64,000 nucleotides of DNA from Nocardia gamkensis NBRC 108242 (GTDB lineage: Bacteria; Actinomycetota; Actinomycetes; Mycobacteriales; Mycobacteriaceae), in the NCBI RefSeq assembly GCF_001612985.1, contig NZ_BDBM01000011.1:124001-188000 (forward strand), given 5' to 3'. This document shows, in pieces, positions 25,993-34,847 of this stretch; positions within the stretch are counted from its first letter, which is position 1, and every line of letters begins with the position of its first letter. The notes beneath the pieces are model-generated. The model had not been told where the DNA came from, ran no database searches, and saw only the letters and a program-made list of their open reading frames with translations. Both the position numbers and the translations under genes were made by a program.

Positions 25993-26107
25993 CTTGAGCG
26001 CTGACAAAGCCATCCGCGCCAGTGATCGGGCCGACCGGACAGCATCTGTCGAGGATTTCGCGCACGACCTAGACAGGCGCTGCCGCGGATCGCGGAGAGC
26101 CGGTGTC

Positions 26108-27250
26108 CTATTTGCGGTACGCGCGGAACGTCGCGCGCAAGTCGTCGATGATGAGGGCCGGTTCTTCCATGGCGGCGAAGTGCCCGCCACGCTCGAATTC
26201 GGTCCAGCGCACGATGTTGTGGTTTCGTTCGGCGATGCGGCGGACCGGGATGCCCAGGTCGTGCGGCATCACTGCCACGGCGACCGGCACATCGGTCTCG
26301 GGTTCGGGCATTCCCCAGGTGGCGGCGCCTTCGTAGTAGTAGCGCGCCGACGAGCCCGCGGTGGCGTTGAGCCAGTAGATCATGACGTTGGTCAGCATCG
26401 CGTCACGGTCGACGGCGTCCTCGGGTGCGTCGGTGGAATCGGTCCAGTCCTTGAATCGTTCGACGATCCAGGCCAATTGCCCCACCGGTGAATCGGCGAG
26501 CGCGTAGGACAGCGTTTGAGGGCGACTGGCCTGCAGCATCGCGTAGGCGCCGAGTTCGTACTGGGCACGGCGAGCCAGTTCGACGGCACGCTGTTCGGCG
26601 GGGTTGTCGGGGTCGGCGGTCTCGGCGGTGACGGTGGCGGAGGCGATCATCGTCAGGTGTACGGCGACCAGGTGCTCGGCGTCGATCACCGCCAGCTGCC
26701 GGGAGATCGCGGCACCGGTGTCTTCGCCGTGCGCGGCGTAGCGGTCGTAGCCGAGGCGGCGCATCAGTTCCGCCCATGCCCGCGCGGCGCGCGCGGTCGA
26801 CCAGCCGACGGCGGGGCCGGAGAACCCGTACCCGGGGATGGTCGGCACGACGACGTGGAACGCGTCCTGCGCGTCGCCGCCGTGCGCTACCGGGTCGGTC
26901 AGCGGCCCGATCACTTCGAGGAATTCCACGATCGACCCGGGCCATCCGTGTGTGAGCACCAGCGGCAGGGCGTCGGGTTCGGACGAGCGGACGTGCAGGA
27001 AATGCACGTCGTGGCCGTCGATCTCGGTACGGAACTGCGGGAAAGAGTTGAGCCGGGCCTCTTGGGCGCGCCAATCGTAGGTGTTGCGCCAATAGCCGGC
27101 CAGTTCCCTGGTGTAGTCGAGCGGGATGCCCTGCGCCCACCCCGCCTCGGGATCCGCGTCGGTCCAGCGGGTGGCGTCCAGCCGCCGATTCAAGTCGTCG
27201 AGCTGCTCTTGGGGGACGTCGATCCGGAAGGGAGTGATCTCTGTGCTCAT
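26108..27250 (-). CDS. Epoxide hydrolase (EHN-domain alpha/beta-hydrolase)
   Basis: 380-residue epoxide hydrolase of the microsomal/juvenile-hormone type. An N-terminal EHN domain (about 5-110) leads into the alpha/beta-hydrolase fold with HGWPGSIVEF, the nucleophile Asp in GEDTGAAIS near 178 and the catalytic His in RGGHFAAMEEP near 363. It would open an epoxide to a diol. ATG 27250 lies 7 bases after a TAGTGT -10-like hexamer, suggesting a leaderless message. Two CCTAGGA direct repeats lie between it and the divergent coiled-coil gene. Confidence 0.9.
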   Translation of the reverse strand: MSTEITPFRIDVPQEQLDDLNRRLDATRWTDADPEAGWAQGIPLDYTRELAGYWRNTYDWRAQEARLNSFPQFRTEIDGHDVHFLHVRSSEPDALPLVLTHGWPGSIVEFLEVIGPLTDPVAHGGDAQDAFHVVVPTIPGYGFSGPAVGWSTARAARAWAELMRRLGYDRYAAHGEDTGAAISRQLAVIDAEHLVAVHLTMIASATVTAETADPDNPAEQRAVELARRAQYELGAYAMLQASRPQTLSYALADSPVGQLAWIVERFKDWTDSTDAPEDAVDRDAMLTNVMIYWLNATAGSSARYYYEGAATWGMPEPETDVPVAVAVMPHDLGIPVRRIAERNHNIVRWTEFERGGHFAAMEEPALIIDDLRATFRAYRK

Positions 27251-27270
27251 GAGAATCACACTATGACCTA

Positions 27271-27294
27271 CCTAGGACAACTCCGGCCCTAGGA
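27271..27294. promoter_or_regulatory. Paired CCTAGGA boxes between divergent genes
   Basis: CCTAGGA occurs at 27271-27277 and 27288-27294, 17 bases apart, each holding the palindrome CCTAGG. The pair lies just upstream of the epoxide hydrolase promoter and 76 bases before the coiled-coil gene start. CTAG is rare in high-GC actinobacterial DNA, so two copies this close are notable as a candidate operator. Confidence 0.35.
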
Positions 27295-27369
27295 TCTGGA
27301 ACAAACGGGAAGCGCCGGGGCGTCAGGCAGCGGGTCGGGTTGCGACGCCACCGGGGCTACGATTCTGCG

Positions 27370-28491
27370 GTGTCGAAGGTGTGCAACTACCCGGGTTGTT
27401 CTCGTCCCATCACGAGCGCGGCAGGGCCTGGTCGTCCCTCGGAGTACTGCGACCGGGCCGATCACACGCGCTGGCGCGCGTGGCGGGAACGGCAACGGCA
27501 GCAACAGGAATCCGAAGCCGCGGCCGCTACCGTCACGGTGACGAAACCGGGACCGGTGACCGTCGCGCGGTTGCGAGCCGACGAGCTGCTCACCCAGTTC
27601 CGGGGACTGGCCGAACAGTTGAACACCACGCTGCATGCCGCCGTCGCGGAATTGTCCACGCTGGCCGACCCGGCGATCGCCGAGGCGCAGGTACAGGCGG
27701 TGCAGGTGGACGCGGCACGGCGGATCGCCGAGGCGGAGGGCGCGGCCGTGGCGGCCGAGCAGGCGCGACGGGAGGCGCAGGAGGCTCGGGAACTCGCCGA
27801 ATCCGCCGCCGACGACGCCGCGAGCGCCGCCGAGCACGCCGAAGCGCTGATCGCCGAGGCGAATGCGGCGCGGGAGGACGCGCTGCGCGAAGTCGAACGC
27901 GTCACCAAGCAGGCGGCCGACGACGTGTTCGCCGCCCGCAGCGCCGCGGAAGCCGAGATCCGCGGCGTGCGCCACGAGTCCACCGCGCACGCCGAACGCG
28001 TCGAACAAGAAGCCGCAGAACGAGTTCAGCGCGCCGAACGTCGTGCGCAGACCGATATCGAGAACACCCGGCGCGAAGCGTCGGCGCTGGTCGCGGCCGC
28101 CCACTCCGAACGCGACCTCGCGGTACAGCGCGCGGCGGACGCCGAACGAACGGCCGAACGAGCCGAGCGAGCCGCCGCCGAGCGAGCCGAAGCCGCTGAC
28201 GAGGCGCGAGCCGAATGGCGCAGAGTGCGTACCGAACTCGATGCCACCCGCGCCGAGCTCGCCGAAACCCGACGCACCGCGGCGGCCGAACTCGCCGCCG
28301 CCCGGGCCGAAGCCGCCGCGGCTCTGGACAAGGTGCGCGCCGAAGCCGCCCAGCGTCTGGAAGCGCTCGACGAGGCCCGCGCGCAGACCCTCGCCCGCGC
28401 CGAACGCGCCGAAGCCCAACTCGACGAACTCCTCGCCGAAACGCGCCGCAAATCGCCCGCGACCGAACCTGCGCCACGCGACGATGCCTGA
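27370..28491 (+). CDS. Alanine-rich coiled-coil protein with N-terminal Cys/His motif
   Basis: 373 residues, function not recognised. The N terminus (about 4-38) has CNYPGC, CD and HTRW, a possible zinc-binding finger; almost all the rest (about 75-360) is a continuous Ala/Glu/Arg-rich helix with heptad character, certainly coiled coil. GTG 27370 lies 6 bases after TACGAT, a -10-like hexamer, so the gene is probably leaderless. Comparable Cys-finger plus coiled-coil proteins (KfrA-like) are DNA-binding or partition-related, but that is only analogy. Confidence 0.78.
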   Translation: MSKVCNYPGCSRPITSAAGPGRPSEYCDRADHTRWRAWRERQRQQQESEAAAATVTVTKPGPVTVARLRADELLTQFRGLAEQLNTTLHAAVAELSTLADPAIAEAQVQAVQVDAARRIAEAEGAAVAAEQARREAQEARELAESAADDAASAAEHAEALIAEANAAREDALREVERVTKQAADDVFAARSAAEAEIRGVRHESTAHAERVEQEAAERVQRAERRAQTDIENTRREASALVAAAHSERDLAVQRAADAERTAERAERAAAERAEAADEARAEWRRVRTELDATRAELAETRRTAAAELAAARAEAAAALDKVRAEAAQRLEALDEARAQTLARAERAEAQLDELLAETRRKSPATEPAPRDDA

Positions 28492-28835
28492 TGGACGGAC
28501 TCCTCCGGCTCCGTGCGCACCGCTGGAACACTATCTCTTGCAGAAGTATTCGGTCAGGCGCGGGACGGTGCGTGCAACACGGACATCCTGGTAGATGACC
28601 GTGTCGTACGGGTCTATCGCCTCTTGGCGGGACGGGGGCGCGCCTGCCGAGGCGGGGAACGCCGGTCGGGGCAGTGCGCCATGGCGCCTCGGTGCCAATG
28701 CCACCGGCGTATTGCTCTCGCTCATCAGGTGATTCGGGTACGGCGACCTTCGGCTGTGCTACCGGCGCGGGAGACGATGCGGCCGTGATGGAGCAAACGA
28801 GTCGCTAACCGCCGCTTCGGTCATATCATGTAGCT
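28492..28835. other. 344-base stretch without a supported gene
   Basis: Only weak short frames. A 64-codon leftward frame (28725-28531) opens at an ATG but has no ribosome site or recognisable domain. The promoter of the DUF308 gene lies at the right edge. Confidence 0.5.
28824..28829 (+). promoter_or_regulatory. -10 element of a leaderless gene
   Basis: TATCAT ends 6 bases before ATG 28836, so the message probably begins at the start codon itself. No Shine-Dalgarno sequence is present. Confidence 0.5.
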
Positions 28836-29432
28836 ATGCCCGAAACCGAGATCGGAGGGCGTGCGGAACCACTGGTCGGCACAGCCCGGCAGACGGTACT
28901 GGTGGCCGGTGCCTGCTCGATGATCATGGGTGTGGCCCTGGCGGTGTGGCCACACAAGTCGCTGCCGACAGCGGAACTGCTGTCCGGCGGCTACCTGCTG
29001 CTCAACGGTGTCCTACAGCTGGTGGTCACGATCGGCGCCCGCTTCCTCACCGCGCTGCGAGTGCTGGTGCTGGTCAGCGGCGGGCTGTCGGGCCTGCTGG
29101 CGATGCTGTGCTTCGCGGGTGGGAATTCGACTCTGCTGCTGTCGTTCTGGATCGGACTGGCGTGGGCGATCCGCGGGATCTGTCACGCCACCGTGGCGGT
29201 ATGGGTCGACGACCTGCCCGGACGCGGACGCCAAGAGCTGTTCGGACTGGTCACGCTGGTGCTCGGTGTGCTGGTGGCCGCGGTGCCGTTCGATTCACCG
29301 GACGCACTCGGCTGGGTAGCCGGCCCGTGCCTGCTCGCGATCGGGACAATGGAGGCATGGTTCGCCGCGGGTACCCGGCGCGGCGGTGTCGCGATGCCGG
29401 GCGTGGTGGCGACCATGCGCCTCGACGGCTGA
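28836..29432 (+). CDS. HdeD/DUF308-like membrane protein
   Basis: 198-residue protein with about six transmembrane helices in three hairpins (segments near 18-38, 46-64, 69-90, 94-115, 130-148, 152-172), the pattern of the DUF308/HdeD family. HdeD is linked to acid stress in enterobacteria; the role in actinobacteria is not established. Apparently leaderless from ATG 28836. Confidence 0.8.
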   Translation: MPETEIGGRAEPLVGTARQTVLVAGACSMIMGVALAVWPHKSLPTAELLSGGYLLLNGVLQLVVTIGARFLTALRVLVLVSGGLSGLLAMLCFAGGNSTLLLSFWIGLAWAIRGICHATVAVWVDDLPGRGRQELFGLVTLVLGVLVAAVPFDSPDALGWVAGPCLLAIGTMEAWFAAGTRRGGVAMPGVVATMRLDG

Positions 29433-29484
29433 CCCGGCACCCATCCGGTGGCGAGGCGCGCAGTATCCAGGTTGACTGGGCGGC

Positions 29485-30915
29485 ATGGCATCCCAGCATT
29501 CCGAGCTCCGGTCGCCCGCCGAGCTGATCGTGGTCACCCGCGGCGCCGACACCGCGATCACGCCGATCGCTGTGCGCGACAGTCACAGCGCGCAAGCACG
29601 TCTGGAGGAATTGCTGCCGCCCGGCGGCGAACTGGTGCGCATCTTCGGACCGGCCAACCGCTTGGAGCGCCGGCTCGCCGGTGGCCCGCATCTGGAGACC
29701 GGTGCGGAATATCTGAACTACTTCTACGTCACCGGTGTCACCGGCGAGCTCGACGAGCTGGCCGCGCGTTTGCGTGCCGCCGAGGAGGTGGCGGCAGCCT
29801 ATGTGAAGCCGCCCGCCGAACCGCCGATCGCACCGGAGGGCGTTCGAGCGATCACGGGCCGCTCCGCTGCCGAGGCGCCGGCGGTGACGCCGGACTTCGT
29901 CGCGCGGCAGGGGTATCTGGACGCCGCGCCGCAGGGCGTCGACGCGCGGTGGGCCTGGACGGTTCCCGGGGGCCGGGGGACCGGCGTGCGGGTGGTGGAT
30001 GTCGAGGGCGCGTGGCGGTTCACCCACGAGGATTTGCGGGTCGACCAGGGCGGTGTGATCGGAGGCAGCCCCTCGCCGGAGCAGGGCTGGCGCGACCACG
30101 GCACCGCGGTCGCCGGTGTGATCAGCGGTGACGTGAATGCCTACGGCATCACCGGCATCGTGCCCGAGGCCTACATCCGCGCGGTGTCGATCTTCGGAAC
30201 CGGATCGGCGACCGCGATCCGCTCGGCCGCGGACACACTGAACCCCGGCGACGTGCTGCTGCTCGAACTGCACCGGCCGGGACCGCGTTTCACCTATGCC
30301 AACCGGCCGGACCAGCGCGGCTACATCGCGATCGAGTGGTGGCCCGACGACTTCGCCGCGATCAGGTACGCGATCGGCAAGGGCGTGGTCGTGGTGGAGG
30401 CGGGCGGGAACGGCGGCGAAGACCTCGACGCCGCGCTCTACGACACCCGTCCCGCGGAGTTCCCGAGTACATGGCGCAATCCGTTCCGCGGTGGCGAGGC
30501 CGACTCGGGGGCGATCATCGTCGGAGCCGGTGCACCCCCGCCCGGCTTCCACGGCCGTGAGTACGGCCCGCCCCGCTCCCGCTTGTCGTTCTCCAACTAC
30601 GGCGAACGAATCGACGTGCAAGGGTGGGGTCTGGAGGTCACCACCACCGGGTACGGCGATCTGCAAGGCGGTCCCGACGAGGACCTCTGGTACACCGATG
30701 TGTTCAGCGGAACCTCGAGCGCGTCCCCGATCGTGGTCGGCGCCGTCACGAGCTTCCAAGGCATGAGCGCGGCCGCGGCCGGACGCAAGACGCCCGCCGA
30801 GGTGCGTACGCGGCTGCGGGAAACCGGCTCTCCGCAAACCGATGCGCCGGAACGGCCCGTATCCCAGCGTATCGGCAACCTGCCGGACCTGAAATCGATG
30901 ATCCTGCCAAGGTGA
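29485..30915 (+). CDS. S8-family subtilisin-like peptidase, no signal peptide
   Basis: 476-residue subtilase. Triad: Asp in VRVVDVEGAW near 172, His in RDHGTAVAG near 206 and Ser in FSGTSSASPIVVG near 414. An N-terminal extension of about 150 residues precedes the catalytic domain and could act as a propeptide or chaperone. There is no export signal, so the enzyme is probably intracellular or exported non-classically. Adjacent genes give no hint of substrate. Confidence 0.9.
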   Translation: MASQHSELRSPAELIVVTRGADTAITPIAVRDSHSAQARLEELLPPGGELVRIFGPANRLERRLAGGPHLETGAEYLNYFYVTGVTGELDELAARLRAAEEVAAAYVKPPAEPPIAPEGVRAITGRSAAEAPAVTPDFVARQGYLDAAPQGVDARWAWTVPGGRGTGVRVVDVEGAWRFTHEDLRVDQGGVIGGSPSPEQGWRDHGTAVAGVISGDVNAYGITGIVPEAYIRAVSIFGTGSATAIRSAADTLNPGDVLLLELHRPGPRFTYANRPDQRGYIAIEWWPDDFAAIRYAIGKGVVVVEAGGNGGEDLDAALYDTRPAEFPSTWRNPFRGGEADSGAIIVGAGAPPPGFHGREYGPPRSRLSFSNYGERIDVQGWGLEVTTTGYGDLQGGPDEDLWYTDVFSGTSSASPIVVGAVTSFQGMSAAAAGRKTPAEVRTRLRETGSPQTDAPERPVSQRIGNLPDLKSMILPR

Positions 30916-31014
30916 GCCGTCGAGGTGGCGCTCGGAAACACCTGTAACGCCCGCGCAGCGAGAGCTGATTCCGCTGGGTGGAATTCACTGAGAACATAGT
31001 TGCCTGGAATGGAA

Positions 31015-31203
31015 TCAGTAGCGCGGACCCAGGCGAGTGGTGGGTGACCGCCCGCCGGAATCCGCTGCGGCCCGCCGACCGAGGGTGCTGGTAAGAACCT
31101 TGTCACCAGGTACATGAGCGCGAGGGAGCTGGTCGGTCTGGATCTCTACGTCTTGTTCGTCGGTGGAGCAGCGGCAGTATCCGACGCGGAACGGCTCACC
31201 CAT
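31015..31203 (-). pseudogene. Truncated serine resolvase (Tn3/IS607-like)
   Basis: The frame from ATG 31203 reads MGEPFRVGYCRCSTDEQDVE, the canonical resolvase N terminus with the nucleophile Ser in YxRxSTDEQD, and continues to HVPGDKVLTSTLGRRA, matching the next conserved stretch. The frame then degenerates and ends after 62 codons; most of the catalytic domain and the whole HTH are missing. A repeat cluster just upstream looks like its resolution site. It has a partner scrap at 36420-36515. Confidence 0.7.
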
Positions 31204-31245
31204 GTCGAAAGTGTTCCAGATAGCGGGGTTCACCGGGACGGTTCA

Positions 31246-31327
31246 CGGAACACCTCTACGGAACAGCCGTGAGCTGGGACGTGCCCGCGCCGCCTGGTGT
31301 TCCGGTGACCGATCGTCTAACGGAACA
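31246..31327. repeat. CGGAACA repeat cluster, candidate res site
   Basis: CGGAACA occurs at 31246-31252, 31259-31265 and 31321-31327, and inverted as TGTTCCG at 31298-31304, all in the 125 bases upstream of the resolvase relic start. Tn3-type resolvases bind three such subsites directly upstream of their own gene. Spacing is irregular, as expected in decayed sequence. Confidence 0.4.
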
Positions 31328-31422
31328 CTGGCCGGACGCCCGGAACCAGCAGCTGGCTGCCAGACAGCTGACACGGCGCGCTGGGCGTGGTCAAGGATCG
31401 GCAAGTCAGGAGGTATCTGCGT

Positions 31423-32343
31423 CTATGTGTTCGTGGTGGTAGTCCCGCAGCCGCCCGCGGCGGTGAACGGGTGGATCAGCTGGCGGGCGTAGTCGACCGG
31501 GTAATCGGGTTCGGCCGCCATGCCGAGCTGTTCGGAGGTGAAGCGCCGGCCGGGATCGTAGGAGTAGGTGCGGTAGAGGTGGTCCCAGAGCAGGGTGAAC
31601 AGCCCGAAGTTCACGTCGCCGATACCGGCCCACTTGAGGTGATGGAAGCGGTGGCCCGCGTTGAGCGCGAGGACGTATCCGGCGGGACCGACACGGTAGT
31701 CGGCATTGGAGTGCTGTAGCAGCAGCTGGATCGCGACGGCGAGGGCGAGGACGGAGGCCACGTCGACGGGCAGGCCGAGCAGGATCAGCGGCGCGACGCC
31801 GGCGGCCATCTCGACGGTCTGGTGGACGGGATGTTTCATCAGGCCGTTGAGTCCGTAGAACCGGGTGACGCTGTGGTGCACGGCGTGGAATCGCCACAGC
31901 AGCCCGATCTTGTGACTGGCCAGATGCACCGTGGTGATGCCGAAGTCGGCGATCAGTACGGCAAGGAGGACCTGTCCGGCGAAGGGCAGCTCGCCGGGCC
32001 AGATCCGCGCGCTCGGGACGATCGCGGCCAGCAGCGGAATGGCGGCGACACTGATCAGGATCAGGGTTTCGTTGACCGTCGCGTGGATGCGGTCGCGGCG
32101 ACTGTCGCCGAGGTCGTGGTTCCAGCCCTGCTCGTACGGGATGATCCGTTCGGCCAGAAACGAGGCTGCGATCGCCGAGACCAGGATCGCGAGGAGCCAG
32201 TATTTCGGGGCGCCCGCAGCCGAGAGGGCGATACCGAGCCCGTTGAGCCCGAGCAGCATGAACGGTACATAGGCATACCGCGTGATTCGTTGTGCCGCCA
32301 ACAGTATGGTCGTGTGCATGTGTTGAGCGTGCTGGCTCGACAC
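31423..32343 (-). CDS. Sterol desaturase/fatty acid hydroxylase superfamily protein
   Basis: 306-residue integral membrane di-iron oxygenase. The histidine clusters are complete: HLASH near 139-143, HAVHH near 153-157 and HRFHH near 231-235, between about four hydrophobic helices. Members hydroxylate or desaturate lipid carbons using O2. The start is uncertain: GTG 32343 is 23 bases after the AraC stop; ATG 32319 is an alternative, and neither has a clear ribosome site. Same-strand position behind AraC suggests co-transcription. Confidence 0.85.
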   Translation of the reverse strand: MSSQHAQHMHTTILLAAQRITRYAYVPFMLLGLNGLGIALSAAGAPKYWLLAILVSAIAASFLAERIIPYEQGWNHDLGDSRRDRIHATVNETLILISVAAIPLLAAIVPSARIWPGELPFAGQVLLAVLIADFGITTVHLASHKIGLLWRFHAVHHSVTRFYGLNGLMKHPVHQTVEMAAGVAPLILLGLPVDVASVLALAVAIQLLLQHSNADYRVGPAGYVLALNAGHRFHHLKWAGIGDVNFGLFTLLWDHLYRTYSYDPGRRFTSEQLGMAAEPDYPVDYARQLIHPFTAAGGCGTTTTNT

Positions 32344-32366
32344 CGCATCCGGCTTGAACGATTCGG

Positions 32367-33173
32367 CTATCGCGAATCGTTGTGCCAGGACAGGTTCCGG
32401 CTCAGCGCCGAGGGCGGCAGGCCGAAGGTCTCCCGGCAGGTGCGAGTCAGGTGGGCGCTGTCGGCGAACCCGGCGGCGTGCGCGGCGGTGGTGAGGTCCG
32501 CGCCGCCGGCCACCGCGTCGCGCGCGATCATCAGCCGCAACCAGAGCACGTAGCGGCGCAGCGGCAGCCCGACCTGAGCGGTGAAGAGATGTGTCAGTCT
32601 GCTCGCCGAAATGCCGACGCGAGCGGCGAGATCGGCGGTGCGAATGGTTCCGGAGGCGACGACGACCGGCAGGCAGTGCAGCGCGGAGGCCACCGCCGGG
32701 TGGCGGACGGCGTGGGAGACGGCTGTGCTGTGCGGCGCCAAGATCGCCATCAGTTCGGTGACGGCCGCGGCCACCGGCGCATCCTGATCGGGCAGGGACA
32801 GCGCCGGTCCGCCGGACCAGCCGGCGGTGTGGGCGCGGTGCGTGGCGGCACGGCCGGCGCTGCTGTCCGGATCGAGGAACACCGCGATACCTGCGGGGGC
32901 GCCGCGCAGAATGCGATGCGATGCATCGGCGGGGATGATCATGTGGGTTCCGGTGTACTCGGCGTGGTCGCCGGCAACGGTGATCGGGCCGGCCCCGACT
33001 ATCACCTGGACGGCGTGGTGGGCGTGGGTGCCGGTCGGGCCGATCGATCCGCTGAAGGCGAGCACGCCGGGACGCAGCAGGACCTCGCCGCGCCAGGGCT
33101 GCGGGCCGGTGCGCTCGTCAATGGTGGCGTCGGGAGCCTGCGTCCCGCATACCGCCGAACGGAGTGGTGACAC
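32367..33173 (-). CDS. AraC-family transcriptional regulator
   Basis: 268-residue regulator with an N-terminal cupin-like sensor (HAHHAVQVIVGAGPITVAG near 42-60) and two C-terminal HTH motifs (TADLAARVGISASRLTHLF, then LTTAAHAAGFADSAHLTRTC) typical of AraC. GTG 33173 is chosen because longer frames run antisense into neighbouring sequence without homology. A 15-bp palindrome abuts the start and could be its own operator. It probably controls the desaturase-like gene behind it. Confidence 0.87.
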   Translation of the reverse strand: MSPLRSAVCGTQAPDATIDERTGPQPWRGEVLLRPGVLAFSGSIGPTGTHAHHAVQVIVGAGPITVAGDHAEYTGTHMIIPADASHRILRGAPAGIAVFLDPDSSAGRAATHRAHTAGWSGGPALSLPDQDAPVAAAVTELMAILAPHSTAVSHAVRHPAVASALHCLPVVVASGTIRTADLAARVGISASRLTHLFTAQVGLPLRRYVLWLRLMIARDAVAGGADLTTAAHAAGFADSAHLTRTCRETFGLPPSALSRNLSWHNDSR

Positions 33174-33188
33174 CGTACGTAGCGTACG
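33174..33188. promoter_or_regulatory. CGTACG-TAG-CGTACG palindrome at AraC start
   Basis: A perfect 15-bp dyad (CGTACG, 3-base spacer, CGTACG) directly adjoins GTG 33173. Occupation would block initiation, so autoregulation is the simplest reading. The same bases are also the final codons of the multicopper oxidase relic. Confidence 0.4.
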
Positions 33189-33511
33189 TGCAGCATCATC
33201 CCCTGATGTGCGTGCGGCAGGTTGTGGCAGTGATTCATTTAGGTGCCCGGATTCGAGGCTCGAAACACGACTTCCCAGACTTCTCCGGGGCGAACATCGA
33301 AGGTGTCGACCCACAGCGGGCTGCCCGTCGCGGGCTGTCTGTCTCTCGACAGGATCAGCACCGCATGGCCGTGCAGGTGCCAGGGGTGGGTCTCGCGGCT
33401 CCGGTTCACCACGGTGAGACCGACGATATCGCCCTCGGCGACGAGCTGATCCGGAATCGAGGGATGCCCGCGCCCGTTGACGGTGTGCGCATAGGTCGGC
33501 ACAGCCGCCAC
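33175..33511 (-). pseudogene. C-terminal relic of a multicopper oxidase
   Basis: The leftward frame encodes domain 3 of a multicopper oxidase: HPWHLHGHAVLILSRD, a typical copper-binding block, and WVDTFDVRPGEVWEVVFRASNPGT. It is then cut by an in-frame TAA at 33241-33239 exactly where the family has Trp (GTW-M-N/D-HCHN). After the stop the same frame continues with MNHCHNLPHAHQGMMLHV, the last copper motif. Domains 1 and 2 are absent. So the gene is truncated and nonsense-mutated. The AraC gene now uses its final codons. Confidence 0.8.
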
Positions 33512-33621
33512 GCGGCTCGGTCCTCGTCGACGTCCGCGCGGTTACGACCTCCCGCGCAGACGTTTGCGATCTGCGTACGCGGATCGACGTAGACTGTGCC
33601 GACCGCTGACGGACGCGGGAC

Positions 33622-34680
33622 GTGCCCACCGGATCGAGAATCGATGGCGTGAGAGGCAAAGTTCCACTGCGAGTTCGCATTCTGTCCGCGCTTACCACCG
33701 AGCCGGACTGGGATTCGATCACCCCCGAACAGATCATCGAGGTACGTGAGGCTCAGGCCCACAAGCGCCGCTCGGCACTGGGCAGACTGGTCACCGGCAA
33801 GCCTGATCAGCGCGCACGCATCACCACGCACACACTCGATCTCCCGCAACGACGCGTGGACGTGCGGGTCTACCGGCCCGAACGGGAAGACTCGGCGCTG
33901 CCTTTGATCATCGCGTTCCACGGCGGCGGATTCCTCGGCGGTGCACCGGATCAGGACGATTGGCTGCTCGGGCACTTGGCGGCGAACCTTCCGGCCGTGG
34001 TCACCTCCGTCGACTACCGGCTGGCCCCCGAACATCGGATCGGCGCCTTCGTCGAAGACGCCCACGACGCCGCGGCCCAGCTGGCCGAATCAGCCCCGGC
34101 GTTCTGCGCCGACCCCGCCCGAATCGCCCTGCTGGGCGCCAGCGCGGGAGCCACGCTCGCGGCGCTCACTGCGATCCACGCCCGCGAACTCGGGCTGGCG
34201 GTACGGGCGCAGGTGCTGATAAATCCGCAACTCGATTGGACCGACCGTATATTCGACTATCATTCGTTCACCGAGAACGCGGACGCACCGAGCCCGACGC
34301 CGGCCTTCTGCCGTGCCATGCTGCGTTTCGCGATTCCCGAACCGTTCGATCGCACGACGATCTCCCCCCTGCTGCGTGACGACCTCGCGGGGACGGCCCC
34401 GGCGCTCATCCAAGCCGCGGGGCTGGACCCGTTGGCGGACCAGGCCCCGGCCTACGCCGACCGCCTGCGGCAGGCGGGTGTCGACGCCACGTTGACGCAC
34501 TATCCGGAGGCGGTGCACGCCTTCCTTTCCATGCCCGGACTGGTTCCCGCGGCCCGGCCGGCCCGCGCCGAGATCCTCGGTTACCTCCGTGCCCACCTGC
34601 TGGCACGGCCCGACGAGCAGACGTGCCCGTCTCAGTCGCCGAACCCGTCGGCGATCCGGCGGGCTCACGGCGGTTCGTGA
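33622..34680 (+). CDS. HSL-type alpha/beta-hydrolase (esterase)
   Basis: 352-residue esterase of the hormone-sensitive-lipase family: oxyanion motif FHGGGFLGG near 97-105, nucleophile elbow GASAGA near 172-177, Asp in AGLDPLADQAP and His in EAVHAFLSMPG. No signal peptide, so cytosolic, acting on short acyl esters. GTG 33622 is taken; GTG 33649 would remove nine residues. It lies in the accessory segment between the resolvase relics. Confidence 0.88.
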   Translation: MPTGSRIDGVRGKVPLRVRILSALTTEPDWDSITPEQIIEVREAQAHKRRSALGRLVTGKPDQRARITTHTLDLPQRRVDVRVYRPEREDSALPLIIAFHGGGFLGGAPDQDDWLLGHLAANLPAVVTSVDYRLAPEHRIGAFVEDAHDAAAQLAESAPAFCADPARIALLGASAGATLAALTAIHARELGLAVRAQVLINPQLDWTDRIFDYHSFTENADAPSPTPAFCRAMLRFAIPEPFDRTTISPLLRDDLAGTAPALIQAAGLDPLADQAPAYADRLRQAGVDATLTHYPEAVHAFLSMPGLVPAARPARAEILGYLRAHLLARPDEQTCPSQSPNPSAIRRAHGGS

Positions 34681-34847
34681 AAGGGCACCGTTCCCGTTCG
34701 GGCGAGCGGGCCGACATCCGTAGTCGCTCGTGCCCGCGAGTGCGGTGTGCCGACTCCGGCCGCCGGTTGAGGGCTATACGGCCGGTCGGCGAAGCGGCCA
34801 TACCCGGCACCTTCCTTTGGTTAAACCCATTACATGAGAGGCGTTCT

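Larger units (their letters stand above)
25226..26107. other. 882-base gene-poor stretch, partly AT-rich
   Basis: No convincing gene. Open frames exist on both strands but lack ribosome sites, recognisable domains or normal codon bias. The right half, about 25855-25992, is markedly poorer in GC than its surroundings and packed with inverted repeats (next entries). This contrast suggests inserted or regulatory DNA rather than a decayed local gene. Confidence 0.6.

Noticed and set aside
25333..26004. Plus-strand ORF of over 200 codons across the gap
   Set aside because: Its composition is not protein-like, it spans the AT-rich palindromes, and it has no ribosome site.
28531..28725. 64-codon minus-strand ORF
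   Set aside because: No ribosome site, no recognisable domain, and length expected by chance at this GC content.
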